Assembly: GCF_039542905.1 (NCBI RefSeq)
Contig: NZ_BAABIS010000001.1
Coordinates: 1,116,001 to 1,180,000 of the forward strand
DNA: 64,000 nt
Reading direction: 5' to 3'
From: Kitasatospora terrestris
Lineage (GTDB): Bacteria > Actinomycetota > Actinomycetes > Streptomycetales > Streptomycetaceae
Every line of letters starts with the position of its first letter. Positions within the stretch are counted from its first letter, which is position 1. The notes below the pieces were generated by a model that was given only the letters and a program-made list of their open reading frames with translations, had not been told where the DNA came from and did not search any database. Below are positions 54,483 to 63,841 of the stretch, piece after piece. A program made the position numbers and the translations under genes.

Positions 54483-56074
54483 GCGGTACCGGTTCTGCGG
54501 ACCATGTCGTGGTTGTCGGAGCGGGCCTGGCCGGGCTGTCGGCGGCGTGCCACCTGCTCGGGGCCGGGCGCCGGGTCACCGTCGTGGAACGGGGCTCCGG
54601 GCCGGGCGGCAGAGCCGGACGCCTGGACCTCGGCGGCTACGTGTTCGACACCGGCCCGACGGTGCTGACCATGCCCGAGCTCGCCGACGAGGCCTTCGAG
54701 GCCGTCGGCACCTCCCTGCGGGAGCACGTCGACCTGCTGCCGCTGCACCCGGCGTACCGTGCCCGGTTCGCCGACGGCTCGACGTTGGACGTGCACACCG
54801 ACGCGCGGGCGATGGAGGCCGAGGTCGAGCGGTTCGCGGGCGCCCGCGAAGCAGCCGGCTACCGGGAGCTCCGCCGGTGGCTGACGAGCCTCTACCGGGC
54901 CCAGATGAGCCGTTTCATCGACGTCAACTTCGACTCCCCCTGGCAGTTGGTGAGTCCGGACCTGGCGCGGCTGGCGGCGCTCGGCGGGTTCGGCCGACTG
55001 GATGCGCGGATCGGCCGCTACGTTCGCGACGAGCGGCTGCGCCGCGTCTTCTCCTTCCAGTCGTTGTACGCCGGCGTCGCGCCCGCCCGTGCCCTGGCCG
55101 CGTACGCCGTGATCGCCTACATGGACACCGTGGCCGGGGTGTGGTTCCCGCGCGGCGGCATGCACGCCCTTCCTCGGGCGATGGCGCGCGTCGCCGCGGA
55201 GGCGGGCGCCGACTTCAGGTTCGGCTGTGGCGTCACGGGCCTGGAGCGGTCGGGGAGCCGGATCATCGCGGTGGTGACCGATCACGAACGCATCGCGTGC
55301 GACGCGGTGGTGCTGACGCCCGATCTTCCTGCCACCTACCGCTTGCTCGGCGGCTCACCGCGGCGACCGGCACCGCTGAGGTTCTCTCCGTCGGCCGTCG
55401 TGCTCCACCTGGGAACCGACCGCACCTGGCCGGAGCTGGCCCACCACACGTTGTCCTTCGGCCGGGCGTGGGAGCGGACCTTCGACGAGCTCACCCGGAC
55501 AGGGGACCTGATGACCGATCCGTCGCTGCTGGTGACCCGCCCGACGGGAACCGATCCGTCGCTCGCCCCCGAGGACGGGCACACGCACTACGTCCTCGCG
55601 CCGGTTCCCAACACCGCGATCGGGCCGGATGCCGCGGCGTGGGGGGACATCGCCCCCGGGTACCGCGACCATCTGCTCGACACCCTCGAACGGCGGGGGC
55701 TGACCGGTATCGCCGGCTCCGTCCGGGAGGAACGCCTGATCACCCCGGCGGACTGGACCGCCGCGGGGCATGCGGCCGGCACGCCGTTCTCCGCCGCCCA
55801 CACCTTGGCCCAGACCGGCCCGTTCCGGCCCCGCAATCGGGTACGGGGGGTGGACAATGCGGTACTGGCCGGCTGCGGGACCACCCCCGGAGTCGGTGTT
55901 CCGACCGTCCTGATCAGCGGGAAACTCGCCGCGGCCCGGATCACCGGAGCAGCGGGCCGGACCGGTTCCAGGCGCGGCCGTGCGCGACAGGCCGTGCAGG
56001 GCGCGGCCGCGCCCCAGGCCCCGTCCGGGCCGGATCAGGTGGCCGTCGCACCTACCCCCGCCAGGGGGGCCTGA
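54479..56074 (+). CDS. crtI: Phytoene desaturase (CrtI type)
   Basis: 531 residues; ATG 54479 overlaps the crtE stop and is preferred to a GTG two codons upstream. FAD-binding GAGLAG at 14-19 ([17 protein letters not shown]), [20 protein letters not shown], and the C-terminal CrtI signature [20 protein letters not shown]. It converts phytoene to lycopene using oxygen or quinone as electron sink. A ~40-residue Arg/Ala/Pro tail follows the catalytic part. Second gene of the crtE-I-B-Rieske operon. Confidence 0.93.
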   Translation: MSGTGSADHVVVVGAGLAGLSAACHLLGAGRRVTVVERGSGPGGRAGRLDLGGYVFDTGPTVLTMPELADEAFEAVGTSLREHVDLLPLHPAYRARFADGSTLDVHTDARAMEAEVERFAGAREAAGYRELRRWLTSLYRAQMSRFIDVNFDSPWQLVSPDLARLAALGGFGRLDARIGRYVRDERLRRVFSFQSLYAGVAPARALAAYAVIAYMDTVAGVWFPRGGMHALPRAMARVAAEAGADFRFGCGVTGLERSGSRIIAVVTDHERIACDAVVLTPDLPATYRLLGGSPRRPAPLRFSPSAVVLHLGTDRTWPELAHHTLSFGRAWERTFDELTRTGDLMTDPSLLVTRPTGTDPSLAPEDGHTHYVLAPVPNTAIGPDAAAWGDIAPGYRDHLLDTLERRGLTGIAGSVREERLITPADWTAAGHAAGTPFSAAHTLAQTGPFRPRNRVRGVDNAVLAGCGTTPGVGVPTVLISGKLAAARITGAAGRTGSRRGRARQAVQGAAAPQAPSGPDQVAVAPTPARGA

Positions 56075-56075
56075 C

Positions 56076-57086
56076 ATGTCCGTGCGTGAACTGGACGCAG
56101 CCGGCATCACGGACCCCCGGCTGCGGTCCGCGTACGAGAGGTGCCGGGCCCTGAACGCCAGGCACGGACGCAGCTACTTCCTGGCCACCCGCCTGCTGCC
56201 GGTGGAACGCCGCTGCGCGGTGCACGCCCTGTACGGCTTCGCCCGCTGGGCGGACGACATCGTCGACGATCTCGCCCGTCGGGAGGCTCCGGCCCGGCGC
56301 GACCGGTTGCTGACCCTGCTGGAAGAGGACCTCGCGGCGGGGCTGCGCGGCCGCCACTGCTCGGAGCCGGTGGTGCGGGCGGTCGCCGACACAGCCGAGC
56401 GGTACGCCATCGAACCGGCGTTGTTCAGCGACTTCATGGCTTCCATGCGCGCCGACCTGACGGTCACCGGCTACCCGACGTACGCCGACCTCCTCGGCTA
56501 CATGCACGGCTCGGCCGCCGTGATCGGCCTGCAGATGCTCCCGGTCCTGGGAACCGTCACCGACAGGGCCGAGGCCGCCCCTCGTGCGGCAGCCCTCGGA
56601 CACGCCTTCCAGCTGACCAATTTCGTTCGCGATGTGGGCGAGGACCTCGACCGCGGACGGATCTACCTGCCGGGCGATCTCCTGGACGCGCACGGCGTGA
56701 GCACGCCCCTGCTCGAGTGGAGCCGGCGCACCGGCCGCGACGATCCGCGGATCAGGGCCGCGCTGCAGGACGCGGTGGAACTTGCGCAGAGGGAGTACCG
56801 GACGGCGGAGCCGGGAATCGCCATGCTCGAACCGCGCGTGCGGCCGTGCATCCGGGCCGCCTTCCGGCTCTACCACGCGATCCTCGACGCCGTGGCCCGA
56901 GACGGCTACGCGGTACTGCACCGGCGCTCGGTCGTCCCCCGGCACCGCAGGGCCGTCTTCGCGGCCACCGGCCTGGCGCAGGTCCTGGCAACCCGGATCC
57001 CCGGGAGTTCGGGGAGCGCCGGACAGGGGATCCGCACGCACCGATCGGCCGCGTGTCCGTCGGCGGAACAGGAGGCTCCGCGGTGA
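56076..57086 (+). CDS. crtB: Phytoene synthase
   Basis: 336 residues from ATG 56076 with AGGGGGG upstream, 1 bp after crtI. Squalene/phytoene synthase signatures: [20 protein letters not shown], the first Asp motif ADDIVDD at 59-65, and second D186-V-G-E-D190 in [18 protein letters not shown]. It joins two GGPP molecules head to head into phytoene. The Pro/Ser-rich C-terminus beyond about 300 is variable in the family. Its stop overlaps the following GTG (GTGA). Confidence 0.94.
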   Translation: MSVRELDAAGITDPRLRSAYERCRALNARHGRSYFLATRLLPVERRCAVHALYGFARWADDIVDDLARREAPARRDRLLTLLEEDLAAGLRGRHCSEPVVRAVADTAERYAIEPALFSDFMASMRADLTVTGYPTYADLLGYMHGSAAVIGLQMLPVLGTVTDRAEAAPRAAALGHAFQLTNFVRDVGEDLDRGRIYLPGDLLDAHGVSTPLLEWSRRTGRDDPRIRAALQDAVELAQREYRTAEPGIAMLEPRVRPCIRAAFRLYHAILDAVARDGYAVLHRRSVVPRHRRAVFAATGLAQVLATRIPGSSGSAGQGIRTHRSAACPSAEQEAPR

Positions 57087-58093
57087 GCGCCCCGAGCGGC
57101 CGCCGGCGCTTCGGCTCCCCCCTGCGGCTGCGCCCGGCGCAGGGGTGGGCAGAGCAGAGGCCGTCCTGGCGGGAGGCCAAGCCCGCGCTGATCGCGTCCG
57201 CGCTCCAGCGGGCCGCTGCCCGCGCATCCGGAAACTGGTTCGTCGTCGGTGCGGCGAAGGACGTCGCGGTCGACGGCCGCCCGTGCGGGCGGCTGGTCGC
57301 CGGCATGGAGGTGGTGCTCTGGCGGGACGCCCGGGGTGCGCTGCGTGCCGGGCCGGGCGTGTGCCCTCACCTGGGCGCACCCCTGGGCGAGAGCCGAGTG
57401 GTGTGCGGGTCCCTGGTGTGCCACTGGCACGGGCTGGCACTCGACGGCCGGCCCAGGGCGGGCTGGGAGCCGTTTCCGGTCCACGACGACGGGACTCTCG
57501 TCTGGGTGCGGCTGGACGCGGCCGGCGGCGAGGAGGCCACCGAGCGACCTGCGGTACCGGTGCGACCGGCAGCGGCGCAGTCGGTGGCGGCGGTGTTCAC
57601 CGCCGTGGGCCGATGCGAGCCGCAGGACATCATCGCGAATCGCCTCGATCCCTGGCACGGCGCGTGGTTCCACCCCTACTCGTTCACGGACCTGACGGTC
57701 CTCGAGACGCCCGACGGGGCCGGTGGGGAGGACCGGTTCGTCGTCGACGTGTCCTTCCGGGTGGCCGGCCGGTGCGTGGTGCCGGTGAGGGCGGTGTTCA
57801 CCGCACCCGGGCCCCGGAGTGTGCTCATGCGCATCACCGAAGGCGAAGGGGCGGGCTCGGTCGTGGAGACCCATGCCACGCCGATCACCGCACCCGCCTC
57901 GTCCGCACCGCGGACGGCCGTCGTGGAGGCGGTCGTCGCCACCTCCCGCAGCCGCGGCTTCGCCCTCGCCCGGTCACTCGCGCCGGCTCTGCGGCCCCTG
58001 ATGCGCCGTGCGGCCGGACGGCTGTGGCGGGACGACCTCGACTACGCCGAACGGCGCTGGGACCTGCGCAGCACCGGCCGGTTCCCCGGCTGA
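57083..58093 (+). CDS. Rieske [2Fe-2S] protein of the carotenoid cluster (crtV position)
   Basis: 336 residues from GTG 57083. Rieske cluster ligands C94-P-H96 and C113-H-W-H116 in [25 protein letters not shown]. The remaining ~200 residues ([35 protein letters not shown]) resemble the C-terminal domain of Rieske proteins annotated DUF5914 in Streptomyces carotenoid loci. It occupies the place called crtV in crtEIBV operons. A role in carotenoid ring or end-group oxidation is possible but unproven. Complete; coupled to crtB. Confidence 0.85.
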   Translation: MSAPSGRRRFGSPLRLRPAQGWAEQRPSWREAKPALIASALQRAAARASGNWFVVGAAKDVAVDGRPCGRLVAGMEVVLWRDARGALRAGPGVCPHLGAPLGESRVVCGSLVCHWHGLALDGRPRAGWEPFPVHDDGTLVWVRLDAAGGEEATERPAVPVRPAAAQSVAAVFTAVGRCEPQDIIANRLDPWHGAWFHPYSFTDLTVLETPDGAGGEDRFVVDVSFRVAGRCVVPVRAVFTAPGPRSVLMRITEGEGAGSVVETHATPITAPASSAPRTAVVEAVVATSRSRGFALARSLAPALRPLMRRAAGRLWRDDLDYAERRWDLRSTGRFPG

Positions 58094-58097
58094 CCGC

Positions 58098-58121
58098 TGC
58101 CCGATCCACGGGTGGCAGCAA
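58098..58121. terminator. Short hairpin between convergent crt operons
   Basis: GCTGCC (58098-58103) and GGCAGC (58116-58121) could pair, in the 29-bp space between the stop codons of the Rieske gene and crtU. Confidence 0.4.
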
Positions 58122-58122
58122 G

Positions 58123-59679
58123 TCAGCGACACCTCATGCGGGCGAGGGTGCGCAGGAGGCGGGAGCGGCCGGCGCGCGGAACCGTCCAGAGCGTCTGGCC
58201 GCTGACGCCCCAGCGGGCCAACAGCGCGTTCGCGGCCTGGAAGCCGGTGGTCGCGGCACGCTCCATCAGGGCAACCGGCAGGTCGGTGCGGACGAGGTCA
58301 CCCGCCAGGACCACCGTCGGGTGCGGGGTCAGCACTCCGGGTCTGCGGGAGTGCCCCCCGACGGGGAAGACCGGGCAGTCCTGGCGCCACTCGTGACGCA
58401 CGTCGACGATGCGGGCGTCCCGCGTCTCCGGGTAGATGTGGTGCAGCTGCCCGGCGATCCGCTCCTGCACCTCCCGCCGGTCGGCGTGCTCGTCGACGGC
58501 GTAGGCGTGGAGCTCGATCACCGATCCGCCGGAACGGGACGCCCAACGCGCCGCCTCCCCCTCCCAGCGATCGAGGACGCTGATGTTGTCCAGTCCGTCG
58601 TACCCACTGGTCCCGAGGAACCCGGGACGGTCGGAGGCCACCGGCCGGTTCAGCCACAGGCGCGAGACCAGGAACGGCGGAGCGCTGCGCAGCGCGGCGA
58701 TGCCGGCGCGCCAGGCTGGATCGCCCAGGTGGGACGACGCCTGCACGACTTGGCGCAGTCCGGCGGTGTCCAGGGCGAGGACGAGCGCGTGGTAGCGCCG
58801 GCTCTCCGCCGCCCGGGTCACCACCTCGACCTCGCCGCTCGGCATCGGCCTGACCGATTCGACCGGTGCGCCCGTGCGCAGGTGGACGCCCAGGCCGCAC
58901 AGGTAGTGGGCCAGCGGCTGCCACAGGGCTTGCGGGAAGGGCTCGGTGGGGACGTCGAACAGGAGGCCTTCGGACGAGCCGAGGAAGTAGATGTGGAACA
59001 TCAGCAGCAGTTCCGCGGCCGACAGGTCGCGCGGATGCGTGAAGAAGCTGCGGGTGAAGACTTCGAACGCGAGATGGCGGGCGGCCTCGGGGAAGCGGAT
59101 GGTCTCGAGGAACGCATCCGCGCTGATGCCGTCGTAGCGCCGGTAGACCTCGGGGATCCGCACATCGAGCATGGGCAGGGCTGCGGTCGCGTCGATGGCG
59201 GCGAGGTCGCGCCAGGCGAACGTCGGGCTGAGGGCGACGAAGGCGGCCGCGCTCAGTGGTGGGGTGCGCGGCACACGGGCGAAGCTGTCGGTCAGCCCGC
59301 CGCGGCGGAGCAGGGGGTAGTCGGGCAGGCCTTCCAGACGGGCCAGGTCCGGGTCGGTCCGCCGAAGCAGCCCGCGCAGGTTGTAGTACTGGCGGAAGAA
59401 CGCGTGGAAGCCCCGGCTCATGGTCACTTCGGAGCCGTCGGCCAGCCGTGTGGACCACCCGGCGAGACGCCCGCCGAGTTCCGCTTCGCGCTCGTAGAGG
59501 GTCACCTGCGCGCCACGCTCGGCGAGCGCGGTCGCGGCTGCGAGGCCGGCGATCCCGCCGCCGACCACGGCGACCCGAGGCCGGTTCCCGGCGACGAAGC
59601 GCGGACGCCCCGCAGGCGGCATGACGACCTCGGCCCGGCGGTCGCGGCCGTGGCGGGTCCGCCTCGATGCCGGGCTCAC
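58123..59679 (-). CDS. crtU: Carotene desaturase/methyltransferase (aromatic end-group former)
   Basis: 518 residues from GTG 59679, which overlaps the crtY stop (GTGA). FAD-binding VVGGGIAGLAAATALAERGA with the glycines near 40-45, then GFHAFFRQYYNLRGLLRRTD, ELLLMFHIYFLGSSEGLLFD and the C-terminal LAGDLVRTDLPVALMERAAT. These match CrtU enzymes, which turn the beta-rings of beta-carotene into phi-type aromatic rings with a methyl shift, giving isorenieratene. The ~30-residue N-terminal extension is Arg-rich; the ATG at codon 20 is an alternative start. Second gene of the crtY-U operon. Confidence 0.9.
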   Translation of the reverse strand: MSPASRRTRHGRDRRAEVVMPPAGRPRFVAGNRPRVAVVGGGIAGLAAATALAERGAQVTLYEREAELGGRLAGWSTRLADGSEVTMSRGFHAFFRQYYNLRGLLRRTDPDLARLEGLPDYPLLRRGGLTDSFARVPRTPPLSAAAFVALSPTFAWRDLAAIDATAALPMLDVRIPEVYRRYDGISADAFLETIRFPEAARHLAFEVFTRSFFTHPRDLSAAELLLMFHIYFLGSSEGLLFDVPTEPFPQALWQPLAHYLCGLGVHLRTGAPVESVRPMPSGEVEVVTRAAESRRYHALVLALDTAGLRQVVQASSHLGDPAWRAGIAALRSAPPFLVSRLWLNRPVASDRPGFLGTSGYDGLDNISVLDRWEGEAARWASRSGGSVIELHAYAVDEHADRREVQERIAGQLHHIYPETRDARIVDVRHEWRQDCPVFPVGGHSRRPGVLTPHPTVVLAGDLVRTDLPVALMERAATTGFQAANALLARWGVSGQTLWTVPRAGRSRLLRTLARMRCR

Positions 59680-60938
59680 CTGTCAGCCGACCGCTCGGCC
59701 GACCCGCTGCGTGCGACTCGGCCTGCTGATCGGCGCCGCACGAAAGGGAGTTCGGCGGCGCAGCGCAACATCGGCCCGACGGGGCAGCGCAGACCGATAC
59801 GCACGTCCTCGGCTACCGTGGTCCGGCCGTCGAGGAAGCGCAGCAGCAGGTCCCCCGGCGTGCGGCGGAACAACTCGGTGAAGAACCGCGGTCCGTCGAT
59901 GCGGCCCGTGTCGAGTGCCCGCAGCAGCACGGCGTCCATGGCCAAGGCCCGCCGTCCGTATGCTGCCGCCACCAGGTCGTGGTCCTGCCCGCGCCCCAAC
60001 GCCGAGGCGATGTCCCTGCTCTGCCGTTGGATCGCGGCGAAGGTGTAGCCCGTGGACGGCCGCGTGGCACCACCGGCAGCACCGATCCGGTAATGGTCGC
60101 GGCTGACACGGCGGACGAAGCGTCCGTCCGTCATGGGGATGACTCCCTGTTCGACGTCCTCGACGCGGAAGCCCCCGAGGCCGAGGACGCGTCGCGTGTA
60201 GTGGTCGAGCGCGTCCTCGTACCCCGATGCCGTCAAGGGCCTCCGGGAGAACTCCGTGAACTCGACAAGCGCCCGGTCGACGTCCAGGGGCAGCACGTAG
60301 CCGAAGGCAAGGCCGCGCCGGGGCTGGGGAACCCTGAAGTCCATCAGGTGCGCACACTGCGGGTCGAAGCGAGGGCGATCAGTACGGACGAACCACCCTC
60401 GAAAATGCTGGAGGAGGGTGGTCCGGGCCGGGGGAAGTCGAGTGGCGGGACGGGAGTCGAACACGTACCGGCCGCTGAGCGTCACGGTACGCCCGGCAGC
60501 ATCCCGGGCCACCACGCGAGCGCCACGACTGCCGTCCGGCTCGGGGAAGACCTCCTCGACGGTGGCCCTCAGCAGACGCACACCGGACCGGGCGACCAAC
60601 CGCTCGTGGAGCAATGCCTCCAGGGCCTCGGAGCGCACCATCCGGTAGCGCAGTGGATCCGTCGCGATGCCGACGACCTCGCCGTCCGGCCCCGTGACGC
60701 GCAGCCGGCTCCACTGGGCGGCCACCGCCTCTTCGTACTCCCCCGGCCAGTCGTCCCAGAAACACCAGGTCCGCGCGGCCGACCGGACCCGCTCGTCCGC
60801 GGCCTCGACCACGGTCACCTCGACGGGGGTGCCGGAGGCATTCCCACGGCCGGTCAACCAGTGCGCCAGGCTGAGACCGGCGGCCCCGGCACCGATGACG
60901 ACGACAGAGGGCTTCGCGACGGGGAGTGCGGCCGTCAC
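59676..60938 (-). CDS. crtY: Lycopene beta-cyclase
   Basis: 420 residues from GTG 60938 with perfect AGGAGGTGA upstream. Dinucleotide-binding GAGAAG at 16-21, then RTWCFWDDWPGEYEEAVAAQ (typical CrtY), YVFDSRPATRLPPARTTLLQ, HFRGWFVRTDRPRFDPQCAH, MDFRVPQPRRGLAFGYVLPL and the later AAGGATRPSTGYTFAAIQRQ. It cyclises lycopene to beta-carotene, the substrate of CrtU. Heads the minus-strand operon that converges on crtE-I-B-Rieske. The crtT methyltransferase gene normally found between crtY and crtU in S. griseus and S. coelicolor is absent. Confidence 0.92.
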   Translation of the reverse strand: MTAALPVAKPSVVVIGAGAAGLSLAHWLTGRGNASGTPVEVTVVEAADERVRSAARTWCFWDDWPGEYEEAVAAQWSRLRVTGPDGEVVGIATDPLRYRMVRSEALEALLHERLVARSGVRLLRATVEEVFPEPDGSRGARVVARDAAGRTVTLSGRYVFDSRPATRLPPARTTLLQHFRGWFVRTDRPRFDPQCAHLMDFRVPQPRRGLAFGYVLPLDVDRALVEFTEFSRRPLTASGYEDALDHYTRRVLGLGGFRVEDVEQGVIPMTDGRFVRRVSRDHYRIGAAGGATRPSTGYTFAAIQRQSRDIASALGRGQDHDLVAAAYGRRALAMDAVLLRALDTGRIDGPRFFTELFRRTPGDLLLRFLDGRTTVAEDVRIGLRCPVGPMLRCAAELPFVRRRSAGRVARSGSAERSADR

Positions 60939-61127
60939 TGCATCACCTCCTGTCGGCGCGAGCGTCGGAACGCGGTGCACGGATCCGCTACGGCGCAGCG
61001 GCCAGGCTTCCACACGAAGAGCGCCGACACGCGCTACCGGGCCACGGCACACCGCGAAAACAGCCTTCCGGTCGAGTCGGGCGCACGTCGCCCTGATGCC
61101 CTGGCTCGGTGATGCGGGGTGATCGCG
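60939..61127. promoter_or_regulatory. Promoter region of crtY-crtU
   Basis: 189 bp upstream of the crtY ribosome binding site. No operator or sigma-factor motif identified with confidence. Confidence 0.4.
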
Positions 61128-61233
61128 TCACGCCGCTACGAGATCGCGCTGGGGTCTGTCGGCGGTGAAGGTGCGCCGGTCGCGTACGAGGGCCCAGAGG
61201 ACGTCGAGGCGGCGAGTGGTGGCGAGCTCGCCC
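61128..61233 (-). pseudogene. Transposase C-terminal remnant (IS5-like)
   Basis: Minus strand reads LEGELATTRRLDVLWALVRD, RRTFTADRPQRDLVAA, stop. The ARRRLDVLWALLRDNRTF-like end is typical of IS5-family Streptomyces transposases. Only this tail is present, directly behind the phosphatase stop codon. Confidence 0.45.
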
Positions 61234-62562
61234 TCAAGCGGTGACGCGGACGGCGAGCAGGGCGACGTCGTCGGGCAGCACCTGTTGCTCGCCGAGCAGC
61301 GCGTCGCACAGGTCGGGTAGCGGATCTGCGGTGCGGGCGGCTGCGGTGCGGGCGAGGTGGGCCATGGTGTGGTCGATCGGGTGGTCGCGGCGTTCGACCA
61401 GGCCGTCGGTGTGCAGGACCACGGTGGCACCGACCGGCAGGTGCTCCTCGTGGTCGGTGCGGTGCAGCTCGGGCTCCACGCCGAGCGGCGGACCCGCATC
61501 GGTCGGCAGGTAGAACGCCCTGCCACCGGGGACGGCCACGAGCGGCGGTAGGTGGCCGGCACTGGCCCAGCGCAGCAGCCGGCCGCCGCCCGGGTGGGGT
61601 TCGAGGCGGGCGACGGTGACGGTGGCCATCGGGGCGTCGTGCAGTTCGTGCAGCACCTCGTCCAGACGGCGCAGGATGCGGCTGGGCGGCTCCTGTTCGT
61701 CGTAGGCGATCACGCGGAGCATGTTGCTGATCTGGCTCATCAGTGCGGCCGCCTCGATGCCGTGGCCCATCACGTCGCCGATCACCAGGCACGGGACGCG
61801 ATCGGCCAGGCGGACGAGGTCGTACCAGTCGCCGCCGATCCTGGGAGCCTGGGTGGCCGGCTGGTAGCGGACGTGCAGTTCCAGGCCTTCGACGGTGGGC
61901 ATGGCGGGCAGCAGGCGGCGCTGGAAGTCCTCGGTCGCCCGGCGCAGTTGCTGGTACAGGCGGGCGTTTTCGATCGCCACGCCGGCCGCGCCCGCCAGGG
62001 CGGTGACGATGTCCTGGTCGACGTCGGTGAAGGAGGTGCCGTCCGTCTTGTCGGCGAGGTAGAGGTTGCCGTAGACGCGTTCGCGCACCAGGACCGGCAC
62101 GCCCAGCAGGGTGGTCATGGGCGGGTGGCCTTCGGGGAAGCCCTGGGCGTGGGGGTGCGTGCCCAGGTCGTCGACGCGTAGCGGGGCCGGATGGCGTACC
62201 AGGTCGCCGAGGATGCCCTCGCCGTGCGGCATCCGGTCGCCGAGGGCGGCGAACGCCTGCGCGCCCTCTCCGGCGGTGACCAGCTGCGTGAACGCGCCGT
62301 CCTCGTCGAGGACGCCGAGAGCCGCGTAGCGGGCGCCGACCAGTTGGCGGGCGGTGTCGGTGATGATGTGCAGCACCGCGTCCAGGTCCAGCTCGCGGGA
62401 GACGGCCAGGACGGCGGCCAGCAGCTCCTGCATCCGGCCGTGCGTGCGCGCGATCTGACGCAGTCCGGCTTGGATACGGTCCAGATCGTCCTCGCCCAGT
62501 CCCGGCATCGAGACCCTGGCAACGTCGGTGCGCTGTTCCCCGCCCTGCTCCGGCTGCTCCAC
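61234..62562 (-). CDS. GAF-SpoIIE (PP2C-type) serine phosphatase
   Basis: 442 residues from GTG 62562 (AGAAGGGGTGAGG upstream); ATG 62508 (MPGLGEDDLDRIQAG) is the alternative. GAF domain at about 55-205 (LDLDAVLHIITDTARQLVGA; LYLADKTDGTSFTDVDQDIV), short coiled linker (ENARLYQQLRRATEDFQRRL), then a PP2C/SpoIIE domain with IGGDWYDLVRL, LVIGDVMGHGIEAAALMSQI and ATVVLHTDGLVERRD, which hold the Mn-binding Asp residues. It likely dephosphorylates a STAS-type antagonist, such as the 34770 protein, after ligand sensing by GAF. Not adjacent to a partner. Confidence 0.92.
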   Translation of the reverse strand: MEQPEQGGEQRTDVARVSMPGLGEDDLDRIQAGLRQIARTHGRMQELLAAVLAVSRELDLDAVLHIITDTARQLVGARYAALGVLDEDGAFTQLVTAGEGAQAFAALGDRMPHGEGILGDLVRHPAPLRVDDLGTHPHAQGFPEGHPPMTTLLGVPVLVRERVYGNLYLADKTDGTSFTDVDQDIVTALAGAAGVAIENARLYQQLRRATEDFQRRLLPAMPTVEGLELHVRYQPATQAPRIGGDWYDLVRLADRVPCLVIGDVMGHGIEAAALMSQISNMLRVIAYDEQEPPSRILRRLDEVLHELHDAPMATVTVARLEPHPGGGRLLRWASAGHLPPLVAVPGGRAFYLPTDAGPPLGVEPELHRTDHEEHLPVGATVVLHTDGLVERRDHPIDHTMAHLARTAAARTADPLPDLCDALLGEQQVLPDDVALLAVRVTA

Positions 62563-62887
62563 GGCCTCACCCCTTCTGTCCGGCCACACCCGTATCCGGG
62601 TCCCAGGCCCGTGCCTACTGCGGCTGCCTTCACCACCCTGCCCCGAACAACCGGCCCGGTTCGTGGCCGTCCGGGCCCAAACGCGGCGGACCACCCGTCC
62701 GGACCATCCACCGCACCAACCCGTCGGGCACGGTCGGCGCCTTGCTCCCCGTCCGGCACGACCAGCAGGTCGCACCCGCACCACCGGCCGGCCAGCGCGG
62801 GCGCTGCGGGGTGGCGGCGGGTCCCAGGGCCGACTCGGCGCGGTGAACGGCGCCGTCCGTCGTGCAGGGCGCTGCCGTCGGAGCGGG
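62563..62887. other. Intergenic region left of repeat copy B, 325 bp
   Basis: No gene recognised. The junction with the repeat is abrupt at about 62888. Confidence 0.45.
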
Positions 62888-63080
62888 CGAGTGCACCGAC
62901 AGCCGCAGCGCACCGACCGGGTGGACCTCACGCGGCACGGCGCCCTCCGACCCCGTCCCGCAGAACGCGGCACAGCCCGGACCCGACCCGCAGGTCGGCC
63001 AGGCGGACACATCCCACACCGACAGCGGGAAGAAAGGCGAGAAGGACGGGAAGCCGCCCCGCAAGGGGCCGAAGCGGTAA
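62888..63080 (+). pseudogene. Truncated kinase tail
   Basis: Encodes TDSRSAPTGWTSRGTAPSDP through SGKKGEKDGKPPRKGPKR and TAA (63078-63080), the same tail and stop as the kinase at 3390-4607, but without kinase domain or membrane helix. A GTG at 62862 could give a 72-residue product by chance. Regarded as a by-product of the duplication. Confidence 0.7.
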
Positions 63081-63465
63081 CAGGACGCCCGCTGACATCC
63101 GGCCCGCAGCCGGCGGAAACCGGACGGGCAACCCGGAGCGCCGACCCATCGGTAGCACCGGTCCCCCGGCTCTCCAGCCCCCTTGACGGTGCCTCAAGGA
63201 CAAACCACCGCTCCCGTGCGGTACCCGCGCCCGGGACGTAGCACTTCACTCTCGCCGGCGCGGGCGTGGACCGACGCACCCGCAGGGACCGTCCCGACCA
63301 CCCGAGCCCGGCGCCACCAAGTCGCCCGCCTGCACTGAACAATCCGCTTCCGTCCCAGTGACACCTCGGACGCCTTCGGCGCTGATATCTGCAGCGCGTC
63401 GACGAGGACGGCGATCGGCACCCCATCGGCGCGTCCCACAACGACGGACCCGAGGACGGTGCAGA

Positions 63466-63771
63466 GTGTCGGACACACCCGGCAACGGCGAACCCATACG
63501 ACCCTCCTGGCCCACACTGAGCGGCTTACCCCTCGGACCGGGCTGGGAACCGGACTTGTGGCCGGAGCCCGCGACCGACCGGCTCGAACTTCTCGCAGGC
63601 CCCCTCGACGGCCTGCACCTCGACGTGAGCCCCTTCACCCCGGCGGAACTGGCACGAGGCATCGCACTGGAAGCCGGCGACGGCTGCGCCTACCCGGGCG
63701 GATTCTCCGTCTACCGACGCCACCCGGAAGATCCCGAACGAATGCGCTGGGAACGCGACACTCCCCCCTGA
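63466..63771 (+). CDS. Hypothetical protein, 101 aa, second copy
   Basis: GTG 63466 with GAGGACGG upstream, as in the first copy. Three substitutions separate it from the 4974-5279 product: S for T and A for T in DVSPFTPAEL, and E for D in HPEDPERM. All are conservative, so the coding frame appears preserved in both copies while the downstream hairpin decayed here, hinting at selection or gene conversion on the gene. Function unknown. Confidence 0.6.
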   Translation: MSDTPGNGEPIRPSWPTLSGLPLGPGWEPDLWPEPATDRLELLAGPLDGLHLDVSPFTPAELARGIALEAGDGCAYPGGFSVYRRHPEDPERMRWERDTPP

Positions 63772-63841
63772 CCCGCCATCGCGTCCAGACCGTCGCAGCG
63801 CGGAAGCAGGCGGATCGAAGTCCGCCACCCGGCACAGCCCG

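Larger units (their letters stand above)
62888..63841 (+). repeat. Long direct repeat, copy B
   Basis: Same orientation and order as 4420-5348: kinase C-terminal tail codons, spacer, 101-aa gene. Small indels are visible in the first half (an extra CCGACCCATCGGTAGCACCG-like insertion near 63142-63165) and the hairpin after the gene is degraded. No kinase domain precedes it. Confidence 0.92.
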
